A stretch of DNA of 64,000 nucleotides from Streptomyces sp. NBC_00659 (GCF_036226925.1 NZ_CP109031.1:4836001-4900000), one strand, 5' to 3'; shown: positions 53,628 to 63,220, numbered from the stretch's first letter. Program-made: numbers and translations. The notes: generated by a model not told the origin, from the letters alone.

Positions 53628-53677
53628 GGCAAGGCCGCCGACGGCCGCACGCCGGCCACGTCGTTGAAGGCTGTTCC

Positions 53678-53731
53678 CCACCGGTGCGAGGCGGTCTGTT
53701 TCACGTGAAACAGACCGCCTCGCACCGGTGG
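53678..53731. promoter_or_regulatory. parS at the centre of a perfect 54-bp palindrome
   Basis: The perfect parS core (53698-53711) is flanked by 20 more complementary base pairs on each side, giving two 27-bp arms without mismatch. The element lies between convergent genes (GNAT stop 53627, hydrolase stop 53735), so as RNA it would form a hairpin able to terminate transcription from both sides. Confidence 0.93.
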
Positions 53732-53734
53732 CGC

Positions 53735-55120
53735 CTACTGAATTCCTCGCCAGCCTTCCGGGTCCACCCCACCGGGCACCGGAGCGTCCTCGTCGTACGG
53801 CTGCCGCGTGAACACGAACGAGCCGAGGTCCAGATGGCTCACGGAGCCGTCAGTCCTTCGAACGGGCCGCAGAAGCTCGCCCGCGTAGTAGCCGTCGAGT
53901 CCTGTCCACGTCCCGTCGCCGTTCGCCCGGAAGCGGGCACCCCGGCCGACACCCGAGAGCGGACCCAGCACCAGCCCTCCGTCGGCAGGCAACCGCAGTC
54001 CGAATCCCTGAGTCCCCCAGTACCACTGACCCGCCAACTCCAAGGAGCTCTGGTCCACTTCGGTCATCGGGTGCCAGGGTTCGGGGATTCGCGGCTCCGC
54101 CTCGGCGACGATCCGCACCAGATCGGCGGCCACGGTGAACACGGGCGGCCCCGAGGTGCAGTTGGCCAGCACCACCGCCGCCACGTCGTCCTCGACGCTG
54201 ATCACCAGTCCGGCGAGGAAACCCGGCAGGGAACCGGAATGCCCGACGAAGGTCCGGCCGTCACGGTGCAGGATCTGCAGGGCAAGCCCGTACGACGACC
54301 CCGCCGCCAGCTCCGCGGTCTCGGGCGGAGCGGCAGGCGCGCGCATCTCCCTGACGGACTCCGCGCTCAGCACCCGATCGTCACCATGGGCGAGAAAGAC
54401 GGCGAAGCGGGCCAAGTTCCCCGTGGTGGACCACAATTGCCCGGCCGGAGCCATCCGTCCGAGGTCCTCGGACGGTTCGGGCATCATGGCGTCCGCCCAG
54501 GGGTGGACCGCCCATCCCCCCGCGTGCGGCGCCTGCGGGTGAGCGCTCGTACGGTGCAGGCCGAGCGGTTCGAGAATCTCGCGGCGCAGCACTTCGTCCC
54601 AGGGCGCGCCGCGCAACTCCTCCACCAGCGCCCCGAGCAGTGTGTAGCCGGGGTTCGAGTAGTGGTGCCGCCGTCCAACTGGATGCCGGAAGGGCTGCCG
54701 GCCCAGCACGTCGGCCAGTTCGGGACGCAGGGAGCCGGAGGTGCGCTCCCACCACGGCGCGGGCGACTCGGCGGCCAACCCTCCGGTGTGGGCGAGCAGT
54801 TGGGAGATGGTGACCTCCCCCGCACCAGTGCCCGGCACATGCTTCTCCAGCGGGTCACCGAGGTCCAGGACGCCCTCGTCGCGCAGCCGCAGTACCAGAA
54901 CAGCGGTGAAGGTCTTGGTGATGGAGCCGATCCGGTACTGCACGTTCTCGTCCGGGCCGTGACCGGCCACCGAGGTCCGCGCCCCGTGCCATACCGCCTT
55001 CCCGCCCCGGACCACGGAAGCGACGAGTGACGGAGCCCGTCCCTCGCTCTGCGCGACGGCAATGCGGTGCAGCAGGGCCCGGCGCGTACCGGGGAGCAGA
55101 TCATCGTGGGATGTCGTCAT
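53735..55120 (-). CDS. Serine beta-lactamase-like hydrolase (class C/esterase/DD-peptidase fold)
   Basis: 461 residues. Active-site motifs are SITK (SxxK; in YRIGSITKTFTAVLVLRL, near residue 70), YSN (YxN; HHYSNPGYTLLGALVEEL) and HSG in the KTG position (FVGHSGSLPGF). After ~residue 340 comes a C-terminal beta domain, as in many Streptomyces esterases of this group. No signal peptide is seen from the ATG at 55120, so it is probably intracellular and not a resistance enzyme. Upstream codons to 55210 are open but unsupported. Confidence 0.88.
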   Translation of the reverse strand: MTTSHDDLLPGTRRALLHRIAVAQSEGRAPSLVASVVRGGKAVWHGARTSVAGHGPDENVQYRIGSITKTFTAVLVLRLRDEGVLDLGDPLEKHVPGTGAGEVTISQLLAHTGGLAAESPAPWWERTSGSLRPELADVLGRQPFRHPVGRRHHYSNPGYTLLGALVEELRGAPWDEVLRREILEPLGLHRTSAHPQAPHAGGWAVHPWADAMMPEPSEDLGRMAPAGQLWSTTGNLARFAVFLAHGDDRVLSAESVREMRAPAAPPETAELAAGSSYGLALQILHRDGRTFVGHSGSLPGFLAGLVISVEDDVAAVVLANCTSGPPVFTVAADLVRIVAEAEPRIPEPWHPMTEVDQSSLELAGQWYWGTQGFGLRLPADGGLVLGPLSGVGRGARFRANGDGTWTGLDGYYAGELLRPVRRTDGSVSHLDLGSFVFTRQPYDEDAPVPGGVDPEGWRGIQ

Positions 55121-55459
55121 GACACCAGTCCACCCGCCGCGGCGCCGGACGTCGAGCGGATTGAACCGAAGCCCCCCGTGGGGCGGCGCTTGTAGGGTCT
55201 CGCCGCTCATGACATGTCGATCTTGCGTGCCCTGAGCGTTCTTGGCTGCCTCACGGCCTTGTCACCCATGATCAGTCTCAAATCCGTGGCATTTCCTCGC
55301 AAGGCCGAGGTCGAGATCAGGCGGCTTGCCCGAGTCGGCCGAGTACACCACGCTGAGCCCCAAGCACGAGGACGACCGGCGAGCCCAGATCGCGCACCGA
55401 TGAGTTTCCCGCGCCGCGCTGGTCTATACGCCGGACACCCAAGGACGGAAGGCTGGGCC
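55121..55459. other. Gap with possible decayed coding sequence
   Basis: 339 bp between divergent genes. The stretch around 55300-55400 reads like protein in one frame (TTLSPKHEDDRRAQIAHR) but has no start and meets a stop, so it may be a gene remnant. It should also contain the two promoters. Nothing else is recognisable. Confidence 0.3.
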
Positions 55460-56023
55460 ATGCGGAAACTGATCTACGGCATGAACCTGACCCTGGACGG
55501 CTACATCGCCGCGCCCGGCGACGACATCGGCTGGGGCGTGCCGAGCGACGAGCTGTTCCAGTTTTGGTCCGACCAGTTGCAGGCGACCGACCTGTCGCTG
55601 TACGGGCGCAAGCTGTGGCAGACGATGAGCTCCCACTGGCCGACCGGCGACCAGCAGCCCAATGCCACCTCGGCGGAGATCGAGTTCGCGCGCCGCTGGC
55701 GGGACATGTCGAAGGTGGTGTTCTCCTCGACGATCGACAAGGTCGACTGGAACACCCGCCTGGTCACCGGCGACGCGGTCGCCGAGATCACACGGCTCAA
55801 GGCCGAGGACGGCGGCCCGATGGACATCGGCGGCGCGACACTCGCAGGGGCGGCCATGCGGGCCGGGCTGATCGACGAGTACGTGCTGGCCACCGCGCCG
55901 GTCCTGGTGGGCGGCGGCACGCCGTTCTTCACCGCGCTGGACAACTGGGTGAACCTGAACCTGGTCGAGACGCGGACGATTCCCGGCGACGTGGTCCTGA
56001 CCAGGTACGAGACGAGGCGCTGA
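55460..56023 (+). CDS. Dihydrofolate reductase-like (RibD C-terminal domain) protein
   Basis: 187 residues: KLIYGMNLTLDGYIAAPGDDIGWG, LSLYGRKLWQTMSSHW, KVVFSSTIDKVDWNTRLV, DIGGATLAGAAMRAGLIDEYVLATAPVLVGGGTPFF. This is the DfrA/RibD-C fold family, which binds NADPH; most members have unknown substrates and are not true DHFR. The ATG at 55460 follows GGAAGGCTGGGCC. The gene stands alone between the serine hydrolase and dnaB and may be an accessory insertion. Confidence 0.87.
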   Translation: MRKLIYGMNLTLDGYIAAPGDDIGWGVPSDELFQFWSDQLQATDLSLYGRKLWQTMSSHWPTGDQQPNATSAEIEFARRWRDMSKVVFSSTIDKVDWNTRLVTGDAVAEITRLKAEDGGPMDIGGATLAGAAMRAGLIDEYVLATAPVLVGGGTPFFTALDNWVNLNLVETRTIPGDVVLTRYETRR

Positions 56024-56129
56024 GCAGCAGCACTCACGCGCCAATCTCACGGTGATGCCGTATACGACATCGGTACGACACGGCCCGTGAGATAACGGCA
56101 TCAGCCGCGAGACCCTACGGGGCGCCCGA

Positions 56130-57599
56130 TCAGGTCTGTGCCATGTCCACGAAGCGCGAGTAGTGACCCTGGAAAGCCACCGTGATCGTCGCCGTCGGGC
56201 CGTTACGGTGCTTGCCGACGATGATGTCGGCCTCACCGGCGCGGGGGGACTCCTTCTCGTACGCGTCCTCACGGTGAAGCAGGATGACCATGTCCGCGTC
56301 CTGCTCGATCGACCCGGACTCACGCAGGTCGGAGACCATGGGCTTCTTGTCCGTACGTTGCTCGGGTCCACGGTTGAGCTGCGACAGCGCGATGACCGGC
56401 AGCTCCAGCTCCTTGGCCAGCAGCTTCAGGTTTCGCGACATGTCGGAGACCTCCTGCTGGCGGCTCTCGGAACGCTTCCCGCCGGACTGCATCAGCTGGA
56501 GGTAGTCGATGACCACGAGCTTGAGGTCGGCGCGCTGCTTGAGGCGGCGGCACTTGGCGCGGATCTCCATCATCGACAGGTTCGGGGAGTCGTCGATGTA
56601 CAGGGGGGCGGCCGAGACGTCCGGCATACGGCGGGCGAGCCGGGTCCAGTCCTCGTCCGTCATGGTGCCGGACCGCATGTGATGCAGGGCCACGCGCGCC
56701 TCGGCGGACAGCAGGCGCATCGCGATCTCGTTGCGGCCCATTTCGAGCGAGAAGATCACGCTGGGCATGTTGTGCTTGATCGAGCAGGCCCGCGCGAAGT
56801 CCAGGGCCAGCGTCGACTTACCCATGGCGGGTCGGGCAGCGATGATGATCATCTGTCCGGGATGCAGACCGTTGGTCAGCGAGTCGAGGTCGGTGAAGCC
56901 GGTCGGTACACCGGTCATCTCCCCCGAACGCGATCCGATCGCCTCGATCTCGTCGAGCGCGCCCTCCATGATGTCGCCGAGCGGCAGATAGTCCTCGGTG
57001 GTGCGCTGCTCGGTGACCGCGTAGATCTCGGCCTGGGCACTGTTGACGATCTCGTCGACGTCGCCGTCGGCCGCGTACCCCATCTGAGTGATCCGCGTGC
57101 CGGCCTCGACCAGGCGGCGCAGGACCGCGCGCTCGTGCACGATCTCCGCGTAGTACTCGGCGTTCGCGGCGGTCGGGACCGTCTGGACCAGCGTGTGCAG
57201 ATACGGCGCGCCGCCGACCTTGGTGATCTCGCCGCGCTTGGTGAGCTCGGCCGCGACCGTGATGGGGTCGGCCGGCTCGCCCTTCGCGTACAGGTCGAGG
57301 ATCGCTCCGTAGATCGTCTCGTGCGCCGGCCGGTAGAAGTCGTGACCCTTGAGCACTTCGACGACGTCGGCGATGGCGTCCTTCGACAGGAGCATGCCAC
57401 CAAGGACGGACTGCTCGGCGTCGAGGTCCTGCGGCGGCACTCGCTCGAAGGCCGAACCGCCGCTCTCCCAGGACCCGTTGTCCCGGTCGTGCTGCTCGTC
57501 GCGGCCTCGGCCGCCGTTCCCGCGCCGGCGGGACGGGGGCAGACGATCACTGGGCCCACTGTCCGCCCAGGGGTCGTCCAAGGGCTCGGAAATAGTCAC
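56130..57599 (-). CDS. dnaB: Replicative DNA helicase
   Basis: 489 residues without intein. A ~45-residue disordered Arg/Gly/Asp-rich N-terminus precedes the DnaB N-terminal helical domain (VPPQDLDAEQSVLGGMLLSKDAIADV). The RecA-like core has Walker A ARPAMGKST near residue 253, DYLQLMQS, and LSQLNRGPEQR, DLRESGSIEQDAD. It unwinds DNA at the fork as a hexamer. The GTG at 57599 follows GGGAGGAGG; the open frame further upstream is non-coding. The long upstream gap carries DnaA boxes, so dnaB may respond to DnaA. Confidence 0.97.
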   Translation of the reverse strand: MTISEPLDDPWADSGPSDRLPPSRRRGNGGRGRDEQHDRDNGSWESGGSAFERVPPQDLDAEQSVLGGMLLSKDAIADVVEVLKGHDFYRPAHETIYGAILDLYAKGEPADPITVAAELTKRGEITKVGGAPYLHTLVQTVPTAANAEYYAEIVHERAVLRRLVEAGTRITQMGYAADGDVDEIVNSAQAEIYAVTEQRTTEDYLPLGDIMEGALDEIEAIGSRSGEMTGVPTGFTDLDSLTNGLHPGQMIIIAARPAMGKSTLALDFARACSIKHNMPSVIFSLEMGRNEIAMRLLSAEARVALHHMRSGTMTDEDWTRLARRMPDVSAAPLYIDDSPNLSMMEIRAKCRRLKQRADLKLVVIDYLQLMQSGGKRSESRQQEVSDMSRNLKLLAKELELPVIALSQLNRGPEQRTDKKPMVSDLRESGSIEQDADMVILLHREDAYEKESPRAGEADIIVGKHRNGPTATITVAFQGHYSRFVDMAQT

Positions 57600-58052
57600 C
57601 GAGCCACCTCCTCCCGTCCGCAGAGCGGACCTAGCAGTGCCTTCAATTTCTACGGCACGGCACTGACAAGTGAGCGGCCCGACTCCGGATCTCGCGCGTC
57701 GGTTTTGCGTGCTTTCCGAGGACGGAAAGGAGAAGGGGCGCCGCACCACGTTAGGCCCGCGGGCACCGTCAGCCAATCCGGTTATCCACAGGCCATGTGG
57801 ACGACGGCCCCGATGCTGTGGAGAACTCCGCGAAACCTGTGCACGACCCGGTGGACAGCCCTGTGAACAAGCCCTCAGCCCTTCTGAAGAACACGCCCTG
57901 ACCTGGCGTTTTCCCGTCCACCGGCTGTGCAGAAGAAAAACTTCCCCAGCAGGATCAAGATCGCCTCGAACAGTGCGCCAGAACACACCCCGCACGCCTC
58001 GCGGTAAGGGTCTTTCTGCTTTTGCATCTCTTACCTGTGGAAGATTAGATTG
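57600..58052. promoter_or_regulatory. dnaB upstream region with DnaA boxes
   Basis: 453-bp non-coding gap between divergent dnaB and the MATE gene. It has one perfect TTATCCACA (57782-57790), TGTGGACGA (57796-57804), TGTGGAGAA (57817-57825) and weaker GTGGACA/GTGCACG units to 57860, plus TGTGGAAGA at 58036-58044. The third DnaA-box cluster of the window, possibly the H24 cluster of S. coelicolor. No gene is seen. Confidence 0.65.
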
Positions 58053-59396
58053 ATGCCCATGACACAGGCTCCCGCGGCACCCAGCGCCGCCCGACGCCGG
58101 CACGACCGAGAGATCGTCGCACTGGCCGTTCCCGCGTTCGGCGCACTCGTGGCCGAGCCTCTCTTCGTGCTGGCCGACAGTGCCATCGTCGGCCATCTCG
58201 GCACCGCGCAGCTGGCCGGACTCGGCGTCGCCTCGGCCCTCCTCATGACAGCCGTCGGAGTCTTCGTCTTCCTCGCCTATGCCACGACCGCCGCGGTCGC
58301 CCGCAGGGTCGGCGCCGGCGATCTTCGGGCTGCGATCCGTCAGGGCATGGACGGCATCTGGCTCGCCCTGCTCATCGGCGTGGCCGTGATCGTCGTCGCC
58401 CTGCCCGCCGCGCCCTCCCTCATGGAACTGTTCGGCGCATCCGACTCCGCCGCCCCGTACGCGACGACCTATCTGCGGATCTCGGTGTTCGGCATCCCCG
58501 CCATGCTCGTCGTACTGGCCGCCACAGGCGTACTGCGCGGACTCCAGGACACGAAGACCCCGCTGTATGTCGCCGTCGGAGGATTCGTCGCCAACGCGGT
58601 CCTCAATACCGTCCTCGTCTACGGCGCCGGCCTCGGCATCGCCGGGTCCGCCTGGGGCACGGTCATCGCCCAGTGCGGCATGGCCGCCGTCTATCTCCAC
58701 GTCGTCCTCCGCGGAGCGCGCAGACACGGCGCCTCCCTGCGGCCGGACGCCGCCGGCATACGAGCCTGCGCCCAGGCCGGCACCCCCCTGCTCGTCCGGA
58801 CGCTGTCACTCCGGGCGATCCTCCTGATCGCCACCGCGGTCGCCGCCCGGCTCGGGGACGCCGACATGGCGGCACACCAGATCATCCTGTCGCTCTGGAG
58901 CCTGCTCGCCTTCGCGCTCGACGCCATCGCCATCGCGGGACAGGCCATCATCGGGCGCTACCTCGGTGCGGACGACCCCCGTGGTGCCCGTGAGGCATGC
59001 CGCCGCATGGTGCAGTGGGGACTCGTCACCGGGCTCGTGCTCGGTCTGCTGGTCATCGCCGCTCGTCCCTTGTTCCTTCCGCTGTTCAGCGGCGACTCCG
59101 GTGTGCGGGACGCGGCGCTGCCCGCCCTGGTGATGGTGGCCGCCTCCCAGCCGATCTGCGGGATCGTCTTTGTGCTGGACGGAGTGCTGATGGGCGCGGG
59201 GGACGGACCGTATCTGGCCCGGGCCATGCTGCTCACCCTGGCGGTGTTCGCCCCCGCCGCCCTGCTCGTTCCCGTCCTCGGCGGCGGGCTGACCGCGCTG
59301 TGGGCAACGATGACGCTGATGATGACGATGCGGATGCTGACTTTGTGGCTGCGCTCCCGCTCGGGCCGGTGGATCGTCACGGGCGCGACCCGCTGA
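58053..59396 (+). CDS. MATE-family efflux transporter (DinF type)
   Basis: 447 residues with twelve hydrophobic helices. MATE signatures: REIVALAVPAFGALVAEPLFVLADSAIVGHLGTAQLAGLGVASALL, then FGIPAMLVVLAATGVLRGLQDTKTPL and AHQIILSLWSLLAFALDAIAIAGQAIIGRYLG. These are Na+ or H+ coupled exporters of cationic drugs or metabolites. The ATG at 58053 is chosen; a second ATG lies 6 bp on. Conserved next to dnaB/rplI in streptomycetes. Confidence 0.93.
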   Translation: MPMTQAPAAPSAARRRHDREIVALAVPAFGALVAEPLFVLADSAIVGHLGTAQLAGLGVASALLMTAVGVFVFLAYATTAAVARRVGAGDLRAAIRQGMDGIWLALLIGVAVIVVALPAAPSLMELFGASDSAAPYATTYLRISVFGIPAMLVVLAATGVLRGLQDTKTPLYVAVGGFVANAVLNTVLVYGAGLGIAGSAWGTVIAQCGMAAVYLHVVLRGARRHGASLRPDAAGIRACAQAGTPLLVRTLSLRAILLIATAVAARLGDADMAAHQIILSLWSLLAFALDAIAIAGQAIIGRYLGADDPRGAREACRRMVQWGLVTGLVLGLLVIAARPLFLPLFSGDSGVRDAALPALVMVAASQPICGIVFVLDGVLMGAGDGPYLARAMLLTLAVFAPAALLVPVLGGGLTALWATMTLMMTMRMLTLWLRSRSGRWIVTGATR

Positions 59397-59454
59397 CGTA
59401 CGCCGGACGGATCCCGGGAAACGCACCAAACGCCTCCTGGAAGAAGCACCGGAT

Positions 59455-59492
59455 GTTTCACGGGAAACACGGGCGCCGGTTTCACGTGAAAC
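59455..59492. promoter_or_regulatory. Two adjacent parS sites, one variant and one perfect
   Basis: GTTTCACGGGAAAC at 59455-59468 (one mismatch) and GTTTCACGTGAAAC at 59479-59492 (perfect), 24 bp apart start to start, in the gap between the convergent MATE and rplI genes. Confidence 0.88.
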
Positions 59493-59548
59493 GACGGTCC
59501 CCGGCATCCACAGAACGACGCCTCCGCTCAAGCGCTCAGGGCAAGCAG

Positions 59549-59577
59549 AAGGGCCGCACCCGAGGGGTGCGGCCCTT
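59549..59577. terminator. Terminator hairpin after rplI
   Basis: AAGGGCCGCACC (59549-59560) pairs with 59566-59577 over a 5-nt loop. It lies 27 bp beyond the rplI stop and between convergent genes, so it may end both the ribosomal operon and the MATE transcript. Confidence 0.8.
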
Positions 59578-59603
59578 CCTCTCAGCTATGCCGAGTGCTG
59601 CAC

Positions 59604-60050
59604 TCAGGCAGCGACAACCTCGATGCTGACCTTGGCGGCAACCTCGGGGTGCAGACGCACGGACGTCTCGTGGGCGCCCAGGGTCTTGATGGGCGAGCCC
59701 AGCTCGATGCGGCGCTTGTCGACCTCGGGGCCACCGGAAGCCTTGATCGCCGAAGCGACGTCAGCCTGGGTGACGGAACCGAAGAGACGACCGGCGTCGC
59801 CGGAGCGAACGGCCAGACGGACCTTGACACCCTCGAGGCGGGCCTTGATCTCGTTGGCCTGCTCGATGGTCGCGATCTCGTGGATCTTGCGAGCACGACG
59901 GATCTGCTCGACGTCCTTCTCGCCACCCTTGGTCCAGCGGATCGCGAAGTTCCGCGGGATCAGGTAGTTGCGAGCGTAGCCGTCCTTGACGTCGACGACC
60001 TCGCCGGCGGCACCGAGGCCGGAGACCTCGTGGGTAAGGATGATCTTCAT
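59604..60050 (-). CDS. rplI: 50S ribosomal protein bL9
   Basis: 148 residues, standard length. The N-terminal domain [33 protein letters not shown] binds 23S rRNA, followed by the long connecting helix and the C-terminal domain with [26 protein letters not shown]. Last gene of the rpsF-ssb-rpsR-rplI operon, 18 bp after rpsR. Confidence 0.98.
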   Translation of the reverse strand: MKIILTHEVSGLGAAGEVVDVKDGYARNYLIPRNFAIRWTKGGEKDVEQIRRARKIHEIATIEQANEIKARLEGVKVRLAVRSGDAGRLFGSVTQADVASAIKASGGPEVDKRRIELGSPIKTLGAHETSVRLHPEVAAKVSIEVVAA

Positions 60051-60068
60051 GTGTCGGTCACCCTTCCT

Positions 60069-60305
60069 TTATCGCGCGGTGGACGTGTAGGGCAGCAGCG
60101 CCATCTCACGGCTGTTCTTCACAGCCGTGGCGACGTCACGCTGGTGCTGCGTGCAGTTGCCGGTCACGCGGCGGGCACGGATCTTGCCGCGGTCGGAAAT
60201 GAACTTCCGCAGCATGTTCGTGTCCTTGTAGTCCACGTACGTGACCTTGTCCTTGCAGAATGCGCAGACCTTCTTCTTCGGCTTGCGCACAGGCGGCTTC
60301 GCCAT
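60069..60305 (-). CDS. rpsR: 30S ribosomal protein bS18, zinc-motif form
   Basis: 78 residues: [33 protein letters not shown], then [25 protein letters not shown]. The CxxC pair with the later Cys and His makes this a C+ (zinc-ribbon) version. Streptomyces usually also has a C- S18 paralogue in a zinc-regulated operon elsewhere. It binds the 30S platform beside S6, whose gene is in the same operon. Confidence 0.97.
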   Translation of the reverse strand: MAKPPVRKPKKKVCAFCKDKVTYVDYKDTNMLRKFISDRGKIRARRVTGNCTQHQRDVATAVKNSREMALLPYTSTAR

Positions 60306-60362
60306 GGTGTATCTCCTGTGTGATCAAGAAGTGGGAGTACGGCCCACCCTCGGCCCTGAGGC

Positions 60363-60971
60363 CTAGAAGGGGGGCTCGTCCGAGTAGCCGCCGCCGGAAG
60401 AACCGCCGGAGCCGCCGGAGCTTCCGCCCCAGCCGCCGCCACCGCCGCCGCCACCCTGGTTGCCACCGGCGGGAGCGCCGGTCGCCCAGGGGTCGTCGGC
60501 CGGAGCGCCGCCGCCCTGCGGAGCACCGCCGGAGCTTCCGCCCCAACCGCCGCCCTGCTGGCCGCTGCCCTGCTGGCCGCCGCCGTAACCACCCTGTCCG
60601 CCGCGGCCCGTGGTCTTGGTGACCTTGGCCGTGGCGTTCTTCAGGCTGGCGCCGACTTCCTCTACGTCCAGTTCGTAGACCGTGCGCTTGACGCCCTGGT
60701 TGTCCTCGTAGGACCGCTGCTTCAAGCGGCCCTGCACGATGACGCGCATGCCGCGCTGGAGCGACTCGGCGACGTTCTCCGCCGCCTGACGCCAGACCGA
60801 GCAGGTCAGGAACAGGCTCTCGCCGTCCTTCCACTCATTGGTCTGACGGTCGAAGGTGCGGGGAGTGGACGCGACACGGAACTTCGCGACCGCCGCACCG
60901 GAAGGGGTGAAGCGCAGCTCGGGGTCGTCGACAAGATTGCCGACGACCGTGATGACGGTCTCGCCTGCCAT
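60363..60971 (-). CDS. ssb: Single-stranded DNA-binding protein
   Basis: 202 residues. The OB-fold covers ~1-110 ([51 protein letters not shown]). A Gly-rich linker with [14 protein letters not shown] repeats follows, and the acidic tip DEPPF for binding repair and replication partners. This genome-core SSB is encoded between rpsF and rpsR as in most bacteria. ATG at 60971 after GAGGTT. Confidence 0.97.
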   Translation of the reverse strand: MAGETVITVVGNLVDDPELRFTPSGAAVAKFRVASTPRTFDRQTNEWKDGESLFLTCSVWRQAAENVAESLQRGMRVIVQGRLKQRSYEDNQGVKRTVYELDVEEVGASLKNATAKVTKTTGRGGQGGYGGGQQGSGQQGGGWGGSSGGAPQGGGAPADDPWATGAPAGGNQGGGGGGGGWGGSSGGSGGSSGGGYSDEPPF

Positions 60972-61044
60972 GGGGGAACCTCTCGGCGGGTTTGCTGCTG
61001 GCTGCTGGTGCTACTCGATGCCCGAGTTCAGCTGAGCTGGAAGC

Positions 61045-61335
61045 TCAGTGGGTCTCGGGACGGAGGACCTTGGTCCGGAGGACCGACTCGTTCAGGTTCA
61101 TCTGGCGGTCGAGCTCCTTGACGACCGCAGGCTCGGCCTGCAGGTCGATGACCGAGTAGATGCCCTCGGGCTTCTTCTTGATCTCGTACGAGAGACGACG
61201 ACGGCCCCAGGTGTCGACCTTCTCCACCTTTCCGGCGCCCTCACGGACGACGGAGAGGAAGTTCTCGATCAGGGGGGCGACAGCGCGCTCCTCCAGATCG
61301 GGGTCGAGGATGACCATCACTTCGTAGTGACGCAT
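61045..61335 (-). CDS. rpsF: 30S ribosomal protein bS6
   Basis: 96 residues: [72 protein letters not shown]. First gene of the operon rpsF-ssb-rpsR-rplI. The ATG at 61335 has GGAGGTGG upstream; the frame beyond it is not coding. The 288-bp gap to 61624 contains the operon promoter but no other gene. Confidence 0.97.
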   Translation of the reverse strand: MRHYEVMVILDPDLEERAVAPLIENFLSVVREGAGKVEKVDTWGRRRLSYEIKKKPEGIYSVIDLQAEPAVVKELDRQMNLNESVLRTKVLRPETH

Positions 61336-61623
61336 GTGGAACCCACCTCCTTTGGACTCAGCGGCCACGGTCGTTCCGTGGCAGGAGGGTTGTGATGCGT
61401 ACGCAACGGTATCGGCCGCCACTGACAATCGGCCCGCCGATCGGTTGAACCGAACGGCGATCCCTGTCGTGACCTGGCCATGAGCCTGGGCAGACACCGG
61501 TGCAGAGGGTACAGACTACCTGCACACCTGCTTCCGGTTGAAATCCGACCGGGTTGGCCGTCAATCTGTACACATCGGGTGTGTATGGCGCTACGATGCG
61601 CCGCCTTCCGCAGGAGGTGCCCT

Positions 61624-61935
61624 ATGGCACAGGTAATGCGTCCCAGCACGACCGGCTCACTCTTCGCCACGGACGGCAAGCCCCATCCGCTCCAGGACAC
61701 CCTGCTCGCGGTGACCCTGGTGTTCGGAGTCCTCGCCTTCGTCACGTCGATGTTCCACAGCCTCCATCTGCTCAGCTCATGGGCCGGCCTGATCGGGATC
61801 CTCGCCGGCGCCTACGGCCAGTTCATCTCCGAGACGACCCGGGAGCGCTTCGGCCTGATCGTCGGACTCGGTCTCTCGGGCGTCGGTTTCTACCTCGGCC
61901 TGGCCCACGGCGGCCTCTTCGGCGGTGTGATCTGA
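61624..61935 (+). CDS. Small conserved membrane protein
   Basis: 103 residues with three hydrophobic segments: TLLAVTLVFGVLAFVTSMF, HLLSSWAGLIGILAGAYGQFI and ERFGLIVGLGLSGVGFYLGLAHGGLFGGV. The N-terminus is short and polar. No enzyme motif. It matches the conserved actinobacterial membrane protein found beside rpsF; function unknown. The ATG at 61624 has GCAGGAGGTGCC upstream. Confidence 0.82.
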   Translation: MAQVMRPSTTGSLFATDGKPHPLQDTLLAVTLVFGVLAFVTSMFHSLHLLSSWAGLIGILAGAYGQFISETTRERFGLIVGLGLSGVGFYLGLAHGGLFGGVI

Positions 61936-62098
61936 GTCGAACGTCCGTTTTCCCCTGGCCTCGGGACGCTTCACACCGCACCCCCGGGGCCAAGGTTCCA
62001 TACGGCCATTCGGGGCGCTCGCAGGGCGCAGTAGGCTTCGGCGCGAGAGCCGGAGCCCTTGTACCCATGGGGACACACCAGCCCGAGGAGCGCCCCGA

Positions 62099-63220
62099 AT
62101 GAGCCTGACCCTGAGGACCATCAGCCGAGAGCAGCATCTGGCATACATCCAGAGCCTGCCCGCGGCCAGCCACATGCAGGTCCCCGCATGGGCGGACGTG
62201 AAGGCCGAGTGGCGCTCAGAGAGCCTCGGATGGTTCGACGACAAGACCGGCCAGATCGTCGGCGCGGGCCTGGTCCTGTACCGCCAGTTGCCCAAGATCA
62301 AGCGGTACCTCGCCTACCTGCCCGAGGGCCCGGTCATCAACTGGTTCGCGCCGAACCTCGACGACTGGCTCCAGCCGATGCTCGCGCACCTCAAGCACCA
62401 GGGCGCCTTCTCCGTGAAGATGGGCCCGCCGGTGATCATCCGGCGCTGGGAGGCCACGTCCATCAAGGGCGGCATCCAGAACCCGGACGTGAAGCGCCTG
62501 CGCGACATCGAGGCCGACTTCATCGAGCCGCGCGCCTTCGAGGTCGCCGACAAGCTGCGCCGTATGGGCTGGCAGCAGGGCGAGGACGGCGGTGCCGGCT
62601 TCGGTGACGTCCAGCCCCGCTACGTCTTCCAGGTGCCGCTGGCCAATCGTTCCCTCGAAGAGGTCCACAGGAACTTCAACCAGCTGTGGCGCCGCAACAT
62701 CAAGAAGGCCGAGAAGGCGGGCGTCGAGGTCGTCCAGGGCGGTTACCAGGACCTGGAGGAGTGGCAGCGGCTCTACGAGATCACCGCGATCCGCGACCAC
62801 TTCCGGCCCCGCCCCCTCTCGTACTTCCAGCGCATGTGGACGGCCCTCAACACCGAGGACCCCAACCGCATGCGGCTCTACTTCGCGCGTCACAACGGGG
62901 TGAATCTCTCGGCCGCGACGATGCTCGTCGTCGGCGGACACGTCTGGTACTCCTACGGCGCCTCGGACAACATCGGGCGCGAGGTCCGGCCCTCGAACGC
63001 GATGCAGTGGCGCATGCTGCGCGACGCGTACGCCCTGGGAGCCACGGCCTACGACCTGCGCGGCATCTCCGACTCGCTGGACGAGACCGATCACCTCTTC
63101 GGTCTGATCCAGTTCAAGGTGGGCACGGGCGGAGAGGCCGCCGAGTACCTCGGCGAGTGGGACTTCCCGCTCAACAAGCTGCTCCACAAGGCTCTCGACA
63201 TGTACATGTCCCGCCGCTGA
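62099..63220 (+). CDS. femX: FemX/FemAB-type peptidoglycan bridge aminoacyltransferase
   Basis: 373 residues with two GNAT-like halves and an inserted helical arm region, the Fem fold. It uses aminoacyl-tRNA to add the first bridge residue (Gly in Streptomyces) to the lipid II stem peptide at the membrane's inner face. Visible are PAASHMQVPAWADVKAEWRSESLGW, YLPEGPVINWF, RRNIKKAEKAGVEVVQGG and YSYGASDNIGREVRPSNAMQWRMLRDAYALGATAYDLRGI. The GAG/AA specificity cannot be read; Gly is inferred from the genus. An alanine racemase-fold gene follows, again a cell-wall function. Confidence 0.9.
   Translation: MSLTLRTISREQHLAYIQSLPAASHMQVPAWADVKAEWRSESLGWFDDKTGQIVGAGLVLYRQLPKIKRYLAYLPEGPVINWFAPNLDDWLQPMLAHLKHQGAFSVKMGPPVIIRRWEATSIKGGIQNPDVKRLRDIEADFIEPRAFEVADKLRRMGWQQGEDGGAGFGDVQPRYVFQVPLANRSLEEVHRNFNQLWRRNIKKAEKAGVEVVQGGYQDLEEWQRLYEITAIRDHFRPRPLSYFQRMWTALNTEDPNRMRLYFARHNGVNLSAATMLVVGGHVWYSYGASDNIGREVRPSNAMQWRMLRDAYALGATAYDLRGISDSLDETDHLFGLIQFKVGTGGEAAEYLGEWDFPLNKLLHKALDMYMSRR

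Noticed and set aside
53735..55120. Beta-lactam resistance gene
   Set aside because: SxxK and YxN motifs fit the wide esterase/DD-peptidase family; no signal peptide and no resistance context.
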